Source of the DNA: Mannheimia glucosida
GTDB lineage: Bacteria; Pseudomonadota; Gammaproteobacteria; Enterobacterales; Pasteurellaceae
Direction: 5' to 3'
DNA length: 64,000 nucleotides
NCBI RefSeq assembly: GCF_046267875.1
Contig: NZ_CP176502.1
Span: 682,001 to 746,000, forward strand
The notes beneath the pieces were generated by a model that searched no databases, had not been told where the DNA came from, and saw only the letters and a list, made by a program, of their open reading frames with translations. Shown one piece after another: positions 62,018-64,000 of the stretch (position 1 is its first letter; each line of letters opens with the position of its first letter). A program made the translations under genes and the position numbers.

Positions 62018-62186
62018 TTTGATCTTTGACCCTATTTTTCTCTTCTTGCACAATTCGTTCGCCAATTTTCCAATAGGCTTCGACCATTGTTGAATTTACG
62101 GCTTGATATACCTTTGGGCGAGAAGATAAAAGAATATGTTTAATGTCGTTGATATACTGATTTGACGTAAGTTGCATAATTTTCAT
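62004..62186 (-). pseudogene. Truncated DUF1016 (YhcG-type nuclease) N-terminus
   Basis: The 60-aa frame matches the start of DUF1016 proteins (NDIKHILLSSRPKVYQAVNSTMVEAYWKIGERIVQEEK). Full members have about 330-350 residues with a PDDEXK nuclease end, which is absent here. It begins in an ATGA overlap with the SH3-like gene and breaks off where the glycosyltransferase gene begins, so it looks like a deletion or insertion scar. Confidence 0.7.
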
Positions 62187-62500
62187 CCTATTACCCTTAA
62201 GATTTCACAAGGTAGCCAGCCAATTTCGTTTTCTCTTTTGACAATTGCCCATTGGTAATGTAGTTCAAGGAGTTCTACTCTCTCGCCTTGTGCTGCAACA
62301 AGTTCCGTTGGGTTATAATCGCATATCAATTTATCTTCGCTAATAAAATGGCTTGGCACAAAGGTTTTCCAACCGTCAATTTCACAGGCAAACCAGTTTG
62401 GGTAGTTTACACATTCACTCCCTAATCGAACGGCAGTACCAGCTGAGAATGTAGGAAATTTCCCTTCGCCTTGATGAAAATAGCTAACCAGTAATTTCAT
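62183..62500 (-). CDS. SH3-like domain protein of unknown function
   Basis: This 105-aa protein seems to contain two small SH3-like beta domains: AGTAVRLGSECVNYPNWFACEIDGWKTFVPSHFI (about 20-53) and DYNPTELVAAQGERVELLELHYQWAIVKRENEIGWLPCEIL (about 61-101). No signal peptide is present. The start overlaps the coaBC stop (TAATG), so it is translationally coupled. I cannot name a role. Confidence 0.7.
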   Translation of the reverse strand: MKLLVSYFHQGEGKFPTFSAGTAVRLGSECVNYPNWFACEIDGWKTFVPSHFISEDKLICDYNPTELVAAQGERVELLELHYQWAIVKRENEIGWLPCEILRVIG

Positions 62501-63702
62501 TATTTTTCTCGATAATGTTTTACAATTTCCTGTACCAAACTTTCTGCCAATTTGCTTTTATCCGCCAGAGGAAGCGTTTTTTCACCATTTTTCCAGAACA
62601 AATGCAACGCATTTTGATCCTGCCCGAACACTTGTCCGCCTGAGACATCATTGGCACAAATCATATCCAGATTTTTGCGTTCGAGTTTCGATTTAGCGTA
62701 CTCCGCCACATTTTGCGTTTCTGCGGCAAAACCAACCACAAAAGGGCGATTTTCGGCAAGATTGGCGACGTTAGCGATAATATCGGGGTTTTTTACCAAT
62801 TTTAGCGTGAGTTCATCATTGGCATCGGTTTTCTTAATTTTTTGGTCAGAGACTGCCGCCATTCGGTAATCGGCAACCGCAGCACAGCCGATAAAAATCG
62901 CAGATTTTTGAGCAAATTTGACCGCTTGTTGCTCCATCTCAACCGCAGATTCCACATTAATTCGTTCCACATTTTTCGGTGTCGGCAAATTCACCGGGCC
63001 GCTAATCAGCGTAACGTTCGCCCCACGTTCGGCAAAGGCGTTGGCAATCGCATAGCCCATTTTGCCGGAGCTGTGGTTGCTGATATAACGCACAGGGTCA
63101 ATCGCCTCACGAGTCGGGCCTGCGGTAATGGTTACATTTAAGCCCTCTAAATCTTGATTGTTGGAGAAATGAGCCAACACCGCTTGGTAAATTTCTTCAG
63201 GCTCAGACATTCTGCCTGCCCCCACATCGCCACAGGCTTGGAAGCCACTATTCGGGCCGATAAATTGTATGCCTCGAAAGATGAGGGTGGTGATATTTTC
63301 TTGCACCGCCAGTTGTTTGTACATTTGTTGATTCATCGCCGGTGCAAGCAAAATCGGGCTTGCAGTTGCAAGACAGAGGGTGGAAAGTAAGTCGTTGCCC
63401 ATTCCCATACGCAGGCGGGCAATAAAATCGGCACTTGCCGGGGCGATAACGATCAAATCCGCCCATTTTGCCAGCTCAATATGCCCCATCGCCAGTTCGG
63501 CTTGTGGGTCAAGCAACGAGGTGGAAACCGCATTGCCGGAAATCGCTTGTAAGGTCAAAGGTGTTACAAAGGCTTCTGCCGCAGGGGTAAGCACTACACG
63601 CACTTCCGCATTTGCCTTTTTTAAGTGGCGGATAAATTCAATGGTTTTATAGGCAGCAATCCCACCGGTAATGCCGACTAAAATTTTTTTGTTTTGTAAC
63701 AT
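62500..63702 (-). CDS. coaBC: Bifunctional phosphopantothenoylcysteine decarboxylase / phosphopantothenate-cysteine ligase
   Basis: CoaBC makes 4'-phosphopantetheine for coenzyme A. The 400-aa protein has the FMN-type CoaC domain (about 1-180; ILVGITGGIAAYKTIE, active-site-like PAMNQQMY, GFQACGDVGAGRMSEPEEI) and the CoaB domain (about 188-400; ITAGPTREAIDPVRYISNHSSGKMGYA, KKTDANDELTLKLVKNPDI). It is divergent from radC. Confidence 0.97.
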   Translation of the reverse strand: MLQNKKILVGITGGIAAYKTIEFIRHLKKANAEVRVVLTPAAEAFVTPLTLQAISGNAVSTSLLDPQAELAMGHIELAKWADLIVIAPASADFIARLRMGMGNDLLSTLCLATASPILLAPAMNQQMYKQLAVQENITTLIFRGIQFIGPNSGFQACGDVGAGRMSEPEEIYQAVLAHFSNNQDLEGLNVTITAGPTREAIDPVRYISNHSSGKMGYAIANAFAERGANVTLISGPVNLPTPKNVERINVESAVEMEQQAVKFAQKSAIFIGCAAVADYRMAAVSDQKIKKTDANDELTLKLVKNPDIIANVANLAENRPFVVGFAAETQNVAEYAKSKLERKNLDMICANDVSGGQVFGQDQNALHLFWKNGEKTLPLADKSKLAESLVQEIVKHYREK

Positions 63703-63772
63703 CTTTCTATCCTTAAGCGTGGATTCATTTTGCGTATTTTAGCGGAATAAGGAATTGCTCACAACTTCACTA

Positions 63773-63796
63773 TTTTTGCGATCTGGCTCGAAAAAT
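63773..63796 (+). promoter_or_regulatory. CRP-S competence site before radC
   Basis: Core TGCGA-TCTGGC-TCGAA (63777-63792) with T and A flanks. A -10 TATGCT lies at 63833, about 48 bp from the centre, identical to the comM layout. Confidence 0.88.
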
Positions 63797-63861
63797 TGAA
63801 TAAATCCTTTTGTCTGCAAAGGTTGGCTCTTTTATGCTTAACGAAATTGATGGAGGAAAAA

Positions 63862-64000
63862 ATGAACGATTTTTTTGATGAAGATTCTCAAGAGCCAACA
63901 ATAATGCCGCGTGAGAAATTATTAACACAGGGTGCAGCCTCATTAACTGATGCCGAATTATTGGCAATTTTCCTACGGACAGGAACGAAAGCTGTGCCTG
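63862..64000 (+). CDS. radC: RadC family protein, 5' part (cut by window end)
   Basis: Only 46 codons are visible: MNDFFDEDSQEPTIMPREKLLTQGASSLTDAELLAIFLRTGTK. The REKLL and LTDAELLAIFLRTGT stretch is the N-terminal helix-hairpin-helix part of RadC (JAB/MPN family). TGGAGGA precedes the ATG at 63862. RadC is in the H. influenzae competence regulon, and its CRP-S site is present here. Confidence 0.92.
   Translation, partial: MNDFFDEDSQEPTIMPREKLLTQGAASLTDAELLAIFLRTGTKAVP

Noticed and set aside
62017..62065. Longer start of the GT8 glycosyltransferase
   Set aside because: The extra 16 residues come from the DUF1016 remnant in another frame; the family N-terminus begins at MKKYNIVF.
1..64000. 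CRISPR arrays, prophage, insertion sequences, tRNA or rRNA genes
   Set aside because: No regularly spaced repeats, transposase or phage genes, or RNA-gene signatures were seen; repeated motifs are uptake sequences and short hairpins.

Overview
The window is chromosomal DNA of a gamma-proteobacterium of the family Pasteurellaceae. The best evidence is the many uptake signal sequences with core ACAAGCGGT, often as inverted pairs between genes. This is the variant of the Actinobacillus pleuropneumoniae / Mannheimia branch, not the AAGTGCGGT of Haemophilus influenzae. Gene order agrees: comNOPQ-recC, and radC / coaBC / dut / slmA / yheU / crp, are arranged as I know them from H. influenzae. No rRNA, tRNA, insertion sequence, prophage or CRISPR array was seen.

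Layout. 1-16.3 kb is a carbohydrate region: a myo-inositol-type ABC importer, two Gfo/Idh/MocA dehydrogenases, iolE, iolD, iolC (with an extra C-terminal domain), a cytoplasmic GH29 fucosidase, a PTS EIIC, an RpiR-type regulator and an orphan EIIB. Five copies of a 16-bp palindrome TGAAA-N6-TTTCA (some with one deviation) lie before the transcription units, including the regulator's own gene, which defines a likely regulon. 16.5-24 kb is housekeeping: rpsP-rimM-trmD-rplS, a MazG-like enzyme, an L16 hydroxylase, accBC, a glycosyltransferase, aroQ, a GNAT protein and dapD. 25-29.8 kb is an aryl-beta-glucoside PTS operon with a perfect CRP site and a LicT/BglG antitermination leader. 29.8-38.7 kb holds a M15 peptidase, rsmJ, ftsN, ubiF, a His-rich protein, comM, menH and menD. 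38.9-44.2 kb holds a PACE exporter and mglBAC with a second, divergent mglB-like gene.

From 44.3 kb comes the most unusual element: a 14-codon leader peptide with five consecutive His codons, a promoter, mutually exclusive hairpins and a terminator. It is a histidine attenuator, but it precedes a peptide-binding ABC protein instead of his biosynthesis genes. Then follow a pseudoazurin-like protein, the competence pseudopilin operon comNOPQ, recC, pitrilysin, a second peptide/haem-type binding lipoprotein, birA, murB, crp, yheU, slmA, dut, a small accessory cassette (glycosyltransferase 8, a DUF1016 remnant, an SH3-like protein), coaBC and the start of radC.

Global logic. The crp gene itself is here, with classical CRP sites (TGTGA-N6-TCACA) before the sugar operons and three competence-type CRP-S sites (TGCGA-N6-TCGAA) before comN, comM and radC. 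Each CRP-S centre lies about 48 bp before the proposed -10. The window therefore shows both arms of the Pasteurellaceae cAMP response: sugar use and DNA uptake.
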